Shown: in pieces, positions 10,401 to 25,112 of the stretch | Layout: each line of letters begins with the position of its first letter | How positions within the stretch are numbered: position 1 is the first letter of the stretch | NCBI RefSeq assembly: GCF_026151205.1 | Contig: NC_087072.1 | Span: 2,437,375 to 2,501,374 of the forward strand | DNA from: Bolinopsis microptera | Lineage: Eukaryota; Ctenophora; Tentaculata; Lobata; Bolinopsidae | Direction: 5' to 3' | Length of the DNA stretch: 64,000 nt | Position numbers and translations under genes: made by a program | Notes under the pieces: generated by a model | What the model saw: the letters and a program-made list of their open reading frames with translations, nothing else | Databases searched by the model: none | Told to the model about the DNA's origin: nothing

Positions 10401-12630
10401 CTCTACTTGTTCGACCCACCTGTGGGAGTGTTAATTAGCTTATCCAGTTTAAAAGTTTTCATCTTTAATAGGTTTAAAGTTTTTTATTGTTATTTTTCTA
10501 ATTGGTAGATCAGAAATCCATTTTCCATTGTCAATTACAAAACTTGTCAGATTTCACGTGGTAGTTTTATAGGTATTTCGTTGTGTTAAGACACCTTTTT
10601 GGGCTATATTAGCACATCCGTGATACTGCTAGCTACTTCTTTTGTTGATGACTTTTAAAAAACGTTCTGAAGTAATCTATTCGCAAAACTTGTTAAGCGC
10701 TTAAAGAATGGATCAGGTGGTGTCAGTTTTTAAACTAAAGATTGAGCAATTTCTAATTGTTTCTCATTGTTTTTCAAGACCACCTGATGGTGGTTCGATT
10801 GAACAATCACACCGACCATTCGGCTTACAAGTTATCCATATCTTGATTACAAGATCTCCTTTCGTAATATTAAATCGTTGAACCTATTTAAAATTCAGTG
10901 GAAAATCTAGCAAGAAAAACTGCCTTTCCATTTCACTTAAAATAATCTGGAAAGCTTTAATAGCATTGCTATCATTAGCAACTAAAATATTATAGTTGGT
11001 ATGACATTCAAAATGAAGTTTTGAATTACGCGAGCGGATGGAAATAGATTTTGCATTTTCAAATGACATTTTCTTGACTATAATTGACGTGAAGTAAAAT
11101 GTCAAAGAGAATTTATTCTCTGTAAAACAGCCAGCTAATCTCAACCAGGAGCTTTGTCTATCTGAAATGGCATTTGTATCAGTTGAGATTCCTGCCGGGG
11201 AATACTTTGTTGAATGAAAGGCGAACCGTGAAACAGACCATCCCACAGCCCCTTGTAGTTGTATTGTGGTATTTTAGGCTGGCATCGTCCGTCAATTGAC
11301 TACCCGACCTTAAAATGACCGTAAATTGAGGTGTGAGGTTGGAAAGCTAATGGAGATGCCCAAAAACAGGATAATATACCGTCAAAAGAAATCTCTTTGG
11401 ATCATTTGAGATTTAAAGTCACATTATCTCCATACCGGACACCTTTATAGTCTGTTTAATCATGCAATATCATTTTAAGTTCTCACAGGAAGTATTTAAT
11501 CAACCTCCATCATACGCGGGCCCCTGTTAATTGCTAAGTTAAGGTACAAGCCGTATCCAGGCTTAAACTAAGTTTCAAAAAACGCGTATATTGGGAGTTT
11601 AACTGCATATGATTATGATTTATGATCATAATATGCAATGGTTACAAGTAATTTAAATGAACACCATTATTTATTTGAACCCGACTTTCCCTCTTAGTTT
11701 TATGGTTACGTTATTTTCAAGCGTTATTTTTGACCCCCTTCCTAATATTGAATATAAGATTGTATTGTTATTAACGAAGCTGTACGAAATAAGCGATCAG
11801 ATTAAACGCTTATGACCAGCTGATGCGTATAATCGCTGTAAAGCTATAGCTATATCTTAATATAGCTAATAGCTGTAAATTGGCCGATACTACCCACATA
11901 TAAACAACATATTATGTAGCTGAAGAGAACCAGTACCGAGAGTAACTACTCTGCAGCTGGTTTCACTCTATCAGAGAAATCTAGGCACATAACCTACAAT
12001 TACCTGCTCTCTTTCTTCGACTGTAACTCATTAGAGGACTCTACAGATAGAAATATCCACCAGGTTCAGATGTAAAACAGAATAACTATTCAGGAACCTT
12101 CTGTGTTCGGATTATTTTTGCTCTTTCATTAGCATATTTATTGAATGCTATACCTTAGGTATTACCTCTGTGGGCTGGTCATGAACATCACGGGAAATTG
12201 AAGCCTCCAAGGGAGTTTGATTAGTTTTCTTAATCGTGATTGATTTGAAATTGAAGTGAACGCGAAGCAAGACCACACTTGCATATTACTGATTTCTTAA
12301 TAAAATTAAAGCAGCAAACTTTTCAAATGCTTTGTGTTTGTGTATTGCCTTAAGCGATCTTTTCTTACCAATACCATACTTGTATCTTAGCTTTGAAACT
12401 TTGTATGCCGCCGCTCTATATCTGTGAGCTAACTACAGACCGTATATGATATACGAACATTAATAAAACACGTGCGATTCAGTATAGTATTCAATTTCAT
12501 CTATTCACGGCCGGCCAGGGATAAATGACTATCTATATTCTTACTGGATATTTGATAAAGAACACTCCTGTGGCCTTAAAAATATAAGATTAAAAGTGTT
12601 GTATGCGATAGAGATTTTCACTTTTCCTTT
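10401..12630. other. Gene-free stretch, nothing recognised
   Basis: A 120-codon open frame on the minus strand (10884-11246) has no recognisable domain or splice context and is not called. No repeats of note. Confidence 0.45.
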
Positions 12631-12633
12631 AGT

Positions 12634-12848
12634 GCTTAAGCTTTAACACTCTAGCTTTAGCACTTTAGCTTTAGTACTCTAGCTTTAGCACTTTAGCTTT
12701 AGCACTTTAGCTTTAGCACTTTAGCTTTAGCACTTTAGCTTTAGCACTTTAGCTTTAGCACTTTAGCTTTAGCACTTTAGCTTTAGCACTTTAGCTTTAG
12801 CACTCTAGCTTTAGCACGTTAGCTTTAGCCCTAGCTTTAGCACTCTAG
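12634..12848. repeat. 14-bp minisatellite, about 15 copies
   Basis: Head-to-tail units of AGCACTTTAGCTTT with occasional changes (ACTCTAG, ACGTTAG). Confidence 0.9.
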
Positions 12849-12919
12849 TTGTGATACATAAACGTCTCAAACAACGTTGTATCTCCTTAAAATCCGTAAC
12901 AGCCGTAAGTTAAGGGGTA

Positions 12920-13595
12920 CCGCGACAATTGACCCCCCGACAATTGACCCCCCGACAATTGACCCCCCGACAATTGACCCCTATGTAATTACACTGGGGT
13001 CAATTGTCGCGAAATCTAGGGTTTAGTACGACAATTGACCCCCCGACAATTGACCCCCCCATGTAATTACACTGGGGTCAATTGATCGGGTTAGGGTCAG
13101 GGTCCTGGGTTAGGGTTAGGGTTAGGGTTAGGGTTAGGGTTAGGGTTAGGGTTAGGGTTAGGGTTAGGGTTAGGGTTAGGGTTAGGGTTAGGGTTAGGGT
13201 TAGGGTTAGGGTTAGGGTCCTCGGTCAGGGTTAGGGTTAGGGTTAGGGTTAGGGTTAGGGTTAGGGTTAGGGTCAGGGTCCTGGGTCAGGGTTAGGGTTA
13301 GGGTCAGGGTCAGGGTCCTGGGTCAGGGTTAGGGTTAGGGTCAGGGTCCTGGGTCAGGGTCAGGGTCAGGGTCAGGGTCAGGGTCAGGGTCAGGGTCAGG
13401 GTCAGGGTCAGGGTCAGGGTCAGGGTCAGGGTCAGGGTCAGGGTCAGGGTCAGGGTCAGGGTCAGGGTCAGGGTCAGGGTCAGGGTCAGGGTCAGCCGGG
13501 GGGTCAATTGTCGGGGGGTTCATTGTCGGGGGGTCAATTGTCGGGGGGGTCAATTGTCGGGGGGTCAATCGTCGGGGGGTCAATTGTCGCCCACC
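12920..13595. repeat. Interstitial telomere-like block bounded by inverted tandem repeats
   Basis: The core is (TTAGGG)n at about 13102-13275, changing to a (TCAGGG)n variant run at about 13350-13495 with interspersed GGGTCCTGGG. The left side (12924-13090) has several CGACAATTGACCCCC units; the right side (13498-13590) has the same unit inverted (GGGGGTCAATTGTCG). The whole block is therefore flanked by inverted repeats that are themselves tandem. TTAGGG is the usual animal telomere repeat. Long ORFs here are repeat artefacts. Confidence 0.9.
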
Positions 13596-14880
13596 CAGTT
13601 AAGGACCAGATGTCACCCCGTGGAAACCTGTGTCTTAAAATCCGTCACACTATAAATAAATGTTTTACAGACAAATATATTTCAGATTTACAGATCCATA
13701 TTTGTTTCTCACATAGCTTATCTTATTGCTACTGCTAAAAGCTAAGATACTTTCAACACTACTATATTAATAGATTAAATATTGTGAGATATGAATATGG
13801 ATGTGTTGAACCCCCAATATTTCTCGATATTTGTCCACACGCTGTGGACCACTAACCAACTTTTTCTCAATACTGCAATCTCCGAGCCATAGACGGTATA
13901 AGTAATCATGAATTGCTCTTTTTTCGCAATGAATCAACCGTATTCAGGCTACGCAAGTTTGCAAGTTCATTCAACATAAGCAGCCATCTAGATTTCATTT
14001 CATCAAATATGATCGATCGTGTTGTTACATATTCTTAAGGAAATACGAGGGTATTGTGTACCAATATCTACCCTCCCCTCGTCTAATAGTGCAATCTTAC
14101 TGTGGGCTCAATATTAGTGGGAAATTGGCAGTCAGTCCCTACTTTCAGGTAAACGCCTTTTGTTATTCATACCACGTGATATTCGTCGATATACCGCGAT
14201 TTACCGCGATATGAGATATCTCAACCTATACTGATAGACGCAGTTTGAACATCACCAATTTAATATTTCGGTACCCTTTCCAGGCATTTATAAGCTAATA
14301 TAACAAAGATATATTGAGCATAACAAAGCTATATTGAGCAGGATATGTCAAATGGAGCTTATCTAAATATAGCATCTATTTTATAGCTCTACAATAGAGC
14401 TAGGGTCAAGTGGTCAAATGAAATCATTCTCATTATCACCCAGAATAAAGTTGTGGTCGATGCTTTGGCCTTTGATAGTCTCCTTTAGTTTTAGTTGAGT
14501 ACCGGCACCGCTTAGAGGGCCAATAAGTAATTATTCTTTCACTTTGATGAATAATTGTCTTTCCAGATCAAATCTAATTCTATTAAAAGAAAGTTATTCT
14601 AATAATATACACAGATATCGGTCATTGTCCAGCTGTAAGGTTAGACACCCTTAACAATATATAAACCAATTCGACAAATTAAATAAACCAGTAAAAAAAA
14701 TTTTACATCAGGGTACAATTTATTTTAAAAACCCATATAATAGTAATATATTGTATAATGTATATGCATCCCTTTGAAAATAAAAATCCCACAATTTAGA
14801 GTACACTTTACAGATGTTACAGATGTTACAGCATATTATATATATTATATACACTCCGTTGCAATGCTCAATTGCAACAA
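13596..14880. other. Gene-free stretch, nothing recognised
   Basis: AT-rich sequence without convincing coding, RNA or transposon structure. Confidence 0.4.
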
Positions 14881-14885
14881 GCAGT

Positions 14886-15277
14886 TCAAACCCTTACAGC
14901 CCAGTTCCACAGCTCAGTTTTGCGACCAGATTTGACACAAAACTCCGCGAAAAGAGTTTTGAAAGGCAAAACTCCGCGAAGGCAGTTTTGTTTACAATGT
15001 ACGTTCCCACGGTTGGTATTTGCACGCAGATTTGTCATTTGCTTTGTACGCAGATTTGCGCGCGCATTATAATAATGCGTTATAATAATGAAATTTAAGT
15101 TTAACGGTAACCCACGCGAGCGCCCAGGTTAAAACTGCTTTCACGGAGTTTTGGGTCATATCAAAAATATTTCTCCGTGCGGAGAAATATTTTTGAATTT
15201 CATTTCCGGTCGCAAAAATGTGAGAAAAAATGAGAGCAAATCTGGTTGCAAAACTGAGCCGTGGAATTGCAGGGTAA
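14886..15277. mobile_element. Foldback element with long inverted ends
   Basis: The left end (near 14900-14935, CAGTTCCACAGCTCAGTTTT) is repeated in inverted form at the right end (near 15236-15270, complement reads CAATTCCACGGCTCAGTTTT). Inside there is a perfect 15-bp palindrome arm pair AAAAATATTTCTCCG/CGGAGAAATATTTTT around 15164-15196. Related short motifs (AAAACTCCGCGAA) are repeated on the left side. I cannot define a clean target duplication, so the superfamily is open. Confidence 0.6.
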
Positions 15278-15336
15278 ACTACCCATCAAACACTCCCTGA
15301 GTATTTATGATCTAGGGAGAGTTTATCAGGTTCAGG

Positions 15337-15442
15337 TTAAAATCCCATATTGCCATATGTGACAGAATCGCATATTGCCATATGTGACAGTATCGCATAT
15401 TGCCGTACTTATGTGACAGAATCGCATATTGCCGTATGTGCA
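15337..15442. repeat. Short array, ~26-bp unit, four imperfect copies
   Basis: The unit contains CATATTGCCATATGTGACAG. Copies differ by small indels and an A to G change in GCCATA/GCCGTA. Confidence 0.85.
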
Positions 15443-18400
15443 TACTGAAGTTACAGAGTTTTGGTCCCTGTATCCCCTCATAGTCATAGATATTATTATT
15501 ATTACATTTTAAGTGTGTTTTTTGTTTTTTGGTGCTCGCGCTCGTGACAATAGCAGCCTTTATGCTATTAAAATATACATCCAGCGTGAGGTTTTCTCAG
15601 CTTTCTACTCTATAACGCTCAGACCAAGATTCTCGAACAATTTAAACTTAAATCTTGAATTTATGTCGTTGTAGTTGATTAAATGAGGTATTACTAATCA
15701 TATTCATGGCCTGACCATTCGCTTATATCTCTGAAACTTTTACAAATTTCACTGTAAGTGAGCATTAAAGTTACTGTCCAGCGTTAAATACTAATTGTAA
15801 TATTATGCAAGTTAGAGAATTACGGTCCTTGATCCTAAACGAACATCTGCTGGACAGTGTTCTGCAAGTCGTTGCAGTAACTTCAATAGTTTAATAACTT
15901 GATGATGGCGATCACCAACTCAATTTGGTCCCAAAACACTAACAGCCAGGGTTCTCACGTTATTAATTATCAGCCCCCATACCTGATCCGATTGAGGGGG
16001 TCTGTTAACGAACAATCCTTGTACAGCTGATACCTGTAAGTGTAGTGAGAATTAGGTCACGTGACCGCCACCACAAACTCCCCGGCCCTCCTTCTCTCTC
16101 ACAGCTCCTCGCTCTCACAGCTCCTCGCTGTCTCACCTAACTATCATTAATGTTTTGGTTACTTCTCCTGGTAAGCCGTAAATATCAGAATATTTCTCAG
16201 CGGTGAAATTTAACTTTTCTTTTGTAACTACCTGCCACCTGGGGTTTCTTCACATTTTCTATTTACTTGTTTAATATGTGTATTTATCTGTAAACTGTAA
16301 ACTGGGATACGTGTATGTGGTATGGGATCGTAAAATACTGGATTTTTAGATCAGACGAAGTTAATGATTTTCTCTTCAGTGCTACTGCTTTCCGCATTCT
16401 AATTTTCTCTTTAGTATCTAGCCGATTACCATTCAATAATGCCATATATTTGAACAGTTGGGAATTTTGTTTTTGACAAGTCAGTGTCTGTTTATTAGTT
16501 TATTCTGTATGATATAACTCCTTTTGGAGTATAACATGTAAGAAATACTTCCGATTCGGTATGCTTTTCAATACCATTTCACATATGTTTTTCTCGAATA
16601 TTCTACAACGATTCTGACAATAAATCGGAGGAAACTGTCATCGCTCATTACAGAGTTACCACCTAACACTAACAGTAGTGGATGTTGCCAGATTGTGTGC
16701 ACTGCCTCTCTCTCTATGAAGCGGGAGGGACCTCCGCCCACTGCTACTGCAAAACAACTGCTGGACGTGAGGGGTGTCTAACGAGCAATTACCCTCTCAA
16801 GTTACCTGACTGACAATAGGTTCCAGTCCCCACACATCTCACTACCAGTCTCGACCCCGCCTTGTGAGGGGCCCCCTCGTGTAAGCTCAAAACAGCCGTC
16901 AGTGATGATTGTCAGAAACTGGGTCGTTAGTCAACTGTTGTTATCATTTTATGCTCGATTTTATGATTTTATGCGAGGGACGGCCGGTCCTCAATACCTG
17001 TCTTCAATAACGTCCCTCCCCCGATATAGGACCCCGCAGGCGGGTTGTTTTGTGGAATCACTGTCATTCATGGGTGAAGTCATTACAAAGCCATTACTAA
17101 ACCATTTGGCTAAACCCCGTGCAATGTGGTGTTAGCACGTGCAATGTGGTGTTAGCACGGATTTCATTTTTACAATTCGTCAAGTTATGATATCATAGTT
17201 ATTCGTTCGTGTTCTTTAGCGATAGCAATCAAGCTTTAGGATTGTTTTTTAAATACTATAATAAGCGTATTCATGATTCCTAGACTCGACAGGTATGTGA
17301 GCTATGCAGCTCCAGTGTGACATTATAATATGGCAGGGAGATAAAAGCGGCGAGATTCCAGACCCCAGCAATCCCATCTCATTTTAAAATATAACGACTA
17401 ACGCCCTTGTGTATTAGTGAACATACAACTTACGTCACAAGCTTCAGTTAAAAAGATTCTCATTCGTGTGGGCACTTTCAAATCCTCCGAACAATGCGGC
17501 ACATTTTTGTTTTAAATCCCGACATCTTTGTTAAATTGTGTGATTATTTGAGGAGCACAATTCAACAAGATCTAGAACTGAGAAAGTAGGCATAATGCTG
17601 GCTGCCCCTAGTCCTAATAATGTTGTAGAGTCTATGTCTATTTACCTAATAATTTTCATAATTATCACGGACATAATTATTCACGGACATAATTATTTAC
17701 GCTCATGACCGCCCAAATATTTCCAAAAAATTGTAACCAATTTTTGGTGATTTTTAATAAGTGTTTTACTCTTATTCTGAACTCTAGAATGTGACTGAGG
17801 AGTGATTATATTTGTCCTAGTATACTAATAAATTATTATAGAACTCGGAGTAAAACATCTCCGAACTCAGCTACCCGTATGCCTTAATACGCCTCTGTAA
17901 TTTTCTCTATCTCAATGAAGTCCACCATTTTCTTTGATTAACTGTAATAAAATAAAGTTTGTAATACCTTGGTCGTGCTCAAACAAAGTCTTTAAATAAT
18001 GTAACTTTTAAGTTTTCTGTCGAGACATTTGCAGAAGATCTGCTCTGACCTCAGCAAACTGTACCTTTATAAATATAAATATAATGGTGTTACTCATTGT
18101 ATTATTTGTAATATTATGGTGCGGATTGTTGATATGGGCGGGGCTTACCGTTTTTATTTTATTTTATTTCTATTCAAGCTTTTCGTTCTTAGAAAATCTT
18201 TCTCATTCAGCAGCTTCATCGTTCTACCTTAAACTAAATGAGAGTGACAGTGAGAACTTTAAAAATGGTCCATGAGTGAGCTTTTCGAAATAAATGCACA
18301 TTAGAATGTGCGAGGAGTACTTATCTGTCAGTAGCCACAAGCTCGTGAGAAAGTATTATAAATATAACACCAATGGTTATTTATAGTGTCCGCTAAGGCG

Positions 18401-18890
18401 ATCGCCTTGGATATCGGTATTCTTTCATACGATTAAACAAAATGTCCAACTTCAGATCGATACTAGAACCGTTATCTTATGTAATTGTGACAAAAGGACT
18501 TTTCACACTTTTTCTTTGACGATGCCTGTCCTAATAACGATGCCATTACTGCTCAATTAACTCTCAATTAACTCTCAATTAACTGGAAAGTTATTTTATA
18601 ATGGCAAAGTCACGGCCATAGTATTGTTAACTTAGTATTAAGATACAATAGGTTCCTGTCAGTAACTGAGCAGCTATATATACTACTTAATTTAGAACCT
18701 TGTATGTTATCTTTCGTGTAGTTAAAAGTGTGCAGTTCCTAAAAGTTCAATCTTCCGGTCGAATAATTTCTGATTCTTGTACCCTGATGATGCATTCCGT
18801 CCTGTCTGTTGTGCTTTCTTTCGTTAGATAGCGGTATTTTGGCACATTATCCTGGCACGATCCGTTTAAATTTAATGCAAGTATTTCACT
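15443..18890. other. Gene-free stretch, nothing recognised
   Basis: No splice-supported exon is visible. A 20-base direct repeat (GTGCAATGTGGTGTTAGCAC) occurs twice at 17118-17158. The open frames at 16902-17135 and 18029-18275 lack any recognisable motif. Confidence 0.4.
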
Positions 18891-18896
18891 GGACGC

Positions 18897-19020
18897 GTAC
18901 TCAGTACAATTTATTTAGTTATGTAGTGGTACTCAGTACAATTTATTTAGTTATTTACTTTTAGTGCTGCTCAGTACAATTTATTTAGTTATTTACTTTT
19001 AGTGCTGCTCAGTACAATTT
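18897..19020. repeat. Direct repeats of ~40 bp, three to four copies
   Basis: CTCAGTACAATTTATTTAGT recurs three times, with a fourth truncated CTCAGTACAATTTGG copy at the right end. Confidence 0.85.
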
Positions 19021-19940
19021 GGTGAGTAGTGCTCAACAAATTACGGCATACCATCGCAGTTTTGTAGTATAGATTAGATATAATAAATATGTAAACAAAA
19101 CTAATATGCATATGTATGGCCCCTTTCTTTGTGTTTGGAGGACAAATTAGTTTCCTTGGCAACAGTTTCCTTGGCTGACCCAATATCCTAAACAAAGAAC
19201 TGGCCTTGTATCCACTAATATTGACACGGTCATCCAACCTCGACTTTCAAAATCAAATCTTGTCTTTATGCGTGACAGCACTAAGCTTTTAGTAGGCACA
19301 ATAGAAATATACCGTAATTAAAGTTGTTAATTTAATGTTTGAAGTCTAGACAGTTTATGATCTGATCTGTATGCGATTTGACTTTATAAGGTGCCGTTTT
19401 GTAGGTGATTACCCCGGATAACCGGGCAGATCTCCAGCAGAACAATCCATTACGGGACAGTTAGTAAGTAACTACACTTAACCGCCACCTCACATAATAC
19501 TGCATGTCAATTCCGGCATTTTCAATTCAAGTAGCTGGTTATTTAGCTTGTTTAGCTTTCCAGTCTAATGTGTAGTGGCAAATTCAGAGATCAACTTTAA
19601 ACAATATCCAGCAGTTTCTTGTTAGAAGAGGCTTAAAGAGGATATCCGTCCTAGATGTGATAGTTCTAATTAATATATTAATATCGCCTAGCCATCGACT
19701 GCTTCAACCATGTACGGTTTACGTCCACGTACGATTATAATTCTTCAGAAAATTATTAACAAGCGTTGTCTTTCTAACTAGTAAGAGCTTTTTCTTTAGC
19801 TAAGCTCTTGCTGTGAGTCTCATTATTATTATTAAACATCATAGGTACTTCAATTCAATCACAATTTGCTGGCAGAATGTTGTACGGCTTCGCTTGTCCG
19901 GGCTACGAGCCACGAGGTGATAAGATGATGTGTCTGCCAA
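19021..19940. other. Gene-free stretch, nothing recognised
   Basis: No supported gene or repeat. Confidence 0.4.
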
Positions 19941-19943
19941 ACA

Positions 19944-20656
19944 GTGGTTGCCAGGGCAGTGGTTACCAGGGCAGTGGTTACCAGGGCAGTGGTTACCAGG
20001 GCAGTGGTTACCAGGGCAGTGGTTACCAGGGCAGTGGTTACCAGGGCAGTGGTTACCAGGGCAGTGGTTACCAGGGCAGTGGTTACCAGGGCAGTGGTTA
20101 CCAGGGCAGTGGTTACCAGGGCAGTGGTTACCAGGGCAGTGGTTACCAGGGCAGTGGTTACCAGGGCAGTGGTTACCAGGGCAGTGGTTACCAGGGCAGT
20201 GGTTACCAGGGCAGTGGTTACCAGGGCAGTGGTTACCAGGGCAGTGGTTACCAGGGTAGTGGTTACCAGGGCAGTGGTTACCAGGGCAGTGATTACCAGG
20301 GCAGTGATTACCAGGGCAGTGGTTACCAGGGCAGTGGTTACCAGGGCAGTGATTAGCAGGGCAGTGGTTACCAGCTCTGTGGTTACCAGGGTAGTGGTTA
20401 CCAGGGCAGTGGTTACCAGGGCAGTGGTTACCAGGGCAGTGGTTACCAGGGCAGTGATTAGCAGGGCAGTGGTTACCAGCTCTGTGGTTACCAGCTCTGT
20501 GATTACCAGGGCAGTGTTTGCCAGGGCAGCGGTTACCAGGGCAGTGGTTACCAGGGCAGTGGTTACCAGGGCAGTGGTTACCAGGGCAGTGGTTACCAGG
20601 GCAGTGGTTACCAGGGCAGTGGTTACCAGGGCAGTGGTTACCAGGGCAGTGGTTGC
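19944..20656. repeat. 15-bp minisatellite, about 47 copies (array 1)
   Basis: The unit is CAGGGCAGTGGTTAC. Because 15 is divisible by three and the unit has no stop in most frames, it creates several long spurious ORFs on both strands, reading GYQGS, VVTRA or WLPGQ. Variant units (GATTAG, CAGCTCTGTGG) cluster near 20350-20520 and are themselves duplicated as a block, showing higher-order amplification. Confidence 0.95.
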
Positions 20657-20785
20657 CAAGCAGTACGAGAGTGGTTGTAAACTGAAGTTGAATTTGTACA
20701 ATGAGCAGCAGAGCGACACGCTGCTGCTCGCAACTGCAATGTTAGAGTTACTTCTAAGTGATTACCAATCAATCGTATCAAGTTG

Positions 20786-22044
<1,259 letters not shown>

Positions 22045-22046
22045 TC

Positions 22047-22380
22047 TGTGGTTACAAGGGCAGTGGTTACCAGGGCAGTGGTTGCCAGGGCAGTGGTTAC
22101 CAGGGCAGTGGTTACCAGGGCAGTGGTTACCAGGGCAGTGGTTACCAGGGCAGTGGTTACCAGGGCAGTGGTTACCAGGGCAAAGGTTACCAGGGCAAAG
22201 GTTACCAGGGCAGTGGTTACCAGGGCAGTGGTTACCAGGGCAAAGGTTACCAGGGCAGTGGTTACCAGGGCAGTGGTTACCAGGGCAGTGGTTACCAGGG
22301 CAGTGGTTACCAGGGTAGTAGTTACCATGACAGTGGTTACCAGGGCAGTGGTTACCAGGGCAGTGGTTACCAGGGCGGTT
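22047..22380. repeat. 15-bp minisatellite, about 22 copies (array 2)
   Basis: Same unit and orientation as the array at 19944 (CAGGGCAGTGGTTAC), with its own private variants such as GGCAAAGGTTAC. The two arrays are about 1.4 kb apart. Confidence 0.95.
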
Positions 22381-23059
22381 AAGACTATAATCACTCAGAC
22401 GTGAAACCTGATATTGACGCCTAGAAGCAGGATTGTCGAAGTACAGAGCATTATACTTTTCATCCCAACAGATCATTTGTGCCTCAGCTCGGAGTACTCA
22501 GTGCAGTTTTAGCCTTCTTTCCAGACAAATATTTCTCAGTTGACACCTCATTCTCACGTGGTATGCTTCACTAAAAGGCGCTAAAAGAACTGCCGAATGG
22601 CCCTGAGCAGACGACAAGTGGTCTTTCATGAATTATATTGTGAGCGTTGTTGTACTGTTATTTTGTCACATTTTGACACTTTTTGTTTAGTATAGTTCAA
22701 AGCAAAATCATTGATTAAATGAACTTGACACTTAGGATATGTTCACCTGATTTACCACGGAGTTTTCATTGGTTTACTGCTCGGCCATGTGACCGTCTTC
22801 AGAGCCAACCAACATCAAGATAACAAAATTTTCTTCTGTAGTCAACTTATTAACAAATTACTCGGTCTGTGAGATACCATTCTAGGTAGGCGGCATGTCT
22901 TCGGGATTGTTTTTACTTACAGAATTCTACCCATTATAGATGCAAATCAGATTAACCAGTATATGTTATTTGAGCTTATCTTATTCTTAAGCGTAAAGAA
23001 CATATATCTTTAATCGTCTATCGTAACAGCAACTTCGTTAGTCGAAGTTTAAGTTTATG

Positions 23060-24060
23060 GGAAGTCTTGCGCTACTCAGATGGCACTCAACAAAAGACAA
23101 GATCCGACATTGTGTATTTTGATATTGATCTATCCTGGGGAGTGGGGCCTCCGGCCTCTTCTGTTTGTTCTATTTATGTTTTCTGAGGGTACAAATGTAG
23201 CATTGTATGCAGATGACACCAAAATATGGGCGGTAATCGAATGTTTTGAAGACCACCAAGGAGATATAGACAGGTTGTTTGCCTGGTCAATTGAAAACAA
23301 AACAACTTTCAACCCTTCCAAGTGTAACGTGTTATCTGTAACTCTGCCAAGAAATACGCCTTAGACAATCTTCATTTTATTGGTATAATCTCAATGAAGT
23401 CCTAATTGATAACGTGGCATCGGCCCATACTGACCTCGGTGTAGTAATGACCAACAGGTTTCTGTGGGGTACACATTGTACATTGCTCTTAATGAGGACG
23501 TGTCATTTTACTATTGATAAGCGCCAGAAGAGACAACTCTATCTGTCCATTATAAGATCAATATTTGAAAATTACTCAGTCATTTTGTGGTGTCACTGTA
23601 CAACACACCTGTCGTAGTTTGAAGTTATCTAGAAAAGGGTGGACAACAGTTTGATCATTATATAATGATGTTGTATTTCATGAGAAGCAGATAGAGCTTA
23701 AAACACTCCCAATCGGATATTAGTACTGCCATTACGCTTTTCTACAAAATAGTAAATGATTTAGTATGTATCTCTCTAGTTGTATTACTATTGTTGAGGC
23801 TGGAGCAATGAGGTTCGGCGTCAGTTGTTCAAATACTTAATACCAGCACATATTCCTGCTCTTTGATACAGAATAGTTTAAAACAGCTTCTCTAATATGG
23901 AACAGTGCTTCTGTGGAATGCATTGCCAGCTTGAGTCAGACAGATCGAAAAATTTTCCATTTTCAAAGCAAAGCTAACTAAATTTCGGTGGTCTTCTGAC
24001 GTATGCTGGCCTGATTAGAAATGACTATCTGGGAATATATTTACTATCTATTTTATTTAC
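23060..24060 (+). pseudogene. Broken non-LTR retrotransposon (reverse transcriptase region)
   Basis: In one frame the sequence has PLLFVLFMF...ALYADDTKIW, the reverse-transcriptase active-site motif (YADD). It then continues with the usual LINE downstream pattern: AWSIENKTTFNPSKCNVLSV, a TDLGVVM block near 23428 and a YLSIIRSIFENYSVILW block near 23541. These pieces lie in different frames separated by stops and frameshifts, so it is dead. The 5' part (ORF1, endonuclease and most of the polymerase) is missing, as expected of 5'-truncated insertion. The style is that of CR1/Jockey-like elements; the clade is not certain. Confidence 0.85.
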
Positions 24061-24455
24061 TATCTAATTCATTATATTATTTTTATTGTTGTTATGTTTT
24101 ATATATCTGTGGAGTGTAGTACTAGCAGTCTGAAGGTATCGTATACATTTTTCATTAATTTCCTTATAATTAATTAATGATTTTAAGTCTGTATTTTATG
24201 TAGGGTCGGCACCAATGTCATTATGGTTTAACCGCCGTGTTTTGATTCAGCCGAAATAGATTTACCAATGTTTTATTTACATTTTCCCACCCCAGCCGTA
24301 GTGTTGAGTTTTATTAAATATTTTCCTAGCCTTATAATAAATCATGTTGTTGCCTCATTGTAGATGTTTTGGTCTTGTGTGAATGTAATTGTAATACATT
24401 CACGTGAAATTTATTTAAATTTTTAAATTTTATAAAAATAAGGGCAACTTAACTA

Positions 24456-24893
24456 CAGGGTGGGCCAAAAGTCAGTGTGCAAACGTTGGCCTTAATAGCT
24501 CAGTCACTGAGTGCCCAATTGAAATACTTCCTTCTGGTATGACTTAGTACCACCACTGGTTCGAGGAATTTGTCAACTCGAAAAATATTCGCGTTCATTT
24601 TTTTCAATTGGAGGTTCATTTTCACATTTATTTGATAGTTTGGATAGTCGGATCAAGCTAAATATTATTGACCGACACCTTAACCAATTAAGGTGTCGTG
24701 TCACGGTGTCACATAATCACCCAGTCAATTTTGTTAACGAGATACACAAAATGCTTGATAACTTCGTCATTTCTAATCCGTTTTGCCTCATGTCAGAGAA
24801 AACAATATAGGTGTTTAAATATTGAATGGGCGTGGTCTAAAATATTCGAATTTTCAAACCCAACGTTTGCACACTGACTTTTGGCCCACCCTG
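24456..24893. mobile_element. Mariner-type MITE, 438 bp
   Basis: It has perfect 34-bp terminal inverted repeats starting CAGGGTGGGCCAAAAGTCAG, flanked by TA on both sides (24454-24455 and 24894-24895). TA target duplication and this type of terminus are characteristic of Tc1/mariner elements. No transposase frame exists inside. Confidence 0.92.
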
Positions 24894-25112
24894 TATATAT
24901 ACATATTTGGCCTAAGTTTGATGATCCCGAGAGTTTTCTATTCAATGAGAAAGTACAAGCAATGTACGACATCACTTATCACACATAGCATAACAAGCTT
25001 TGGCTAAGCTAAGCACAACAACACTAGCGCACAAATAAAATGGAACAAAAATTATAACGAACCTTCTCTAGAGAATGGAACTACATTTGTTAGTTTACTA
25101 ATATTATAATAT

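Noticed and set aside
10884-11246. 120-codon minus-strand ORF
   Set aside because: No recognisable motif, no signal peptide, no splice context; composition like the surrounding non-coding DNA.
13310-13583. DPDPDP/TLTLTL repeat ORFs
   Set aside because: Six-base telomere-like repeats read in frame; no other coding sign.
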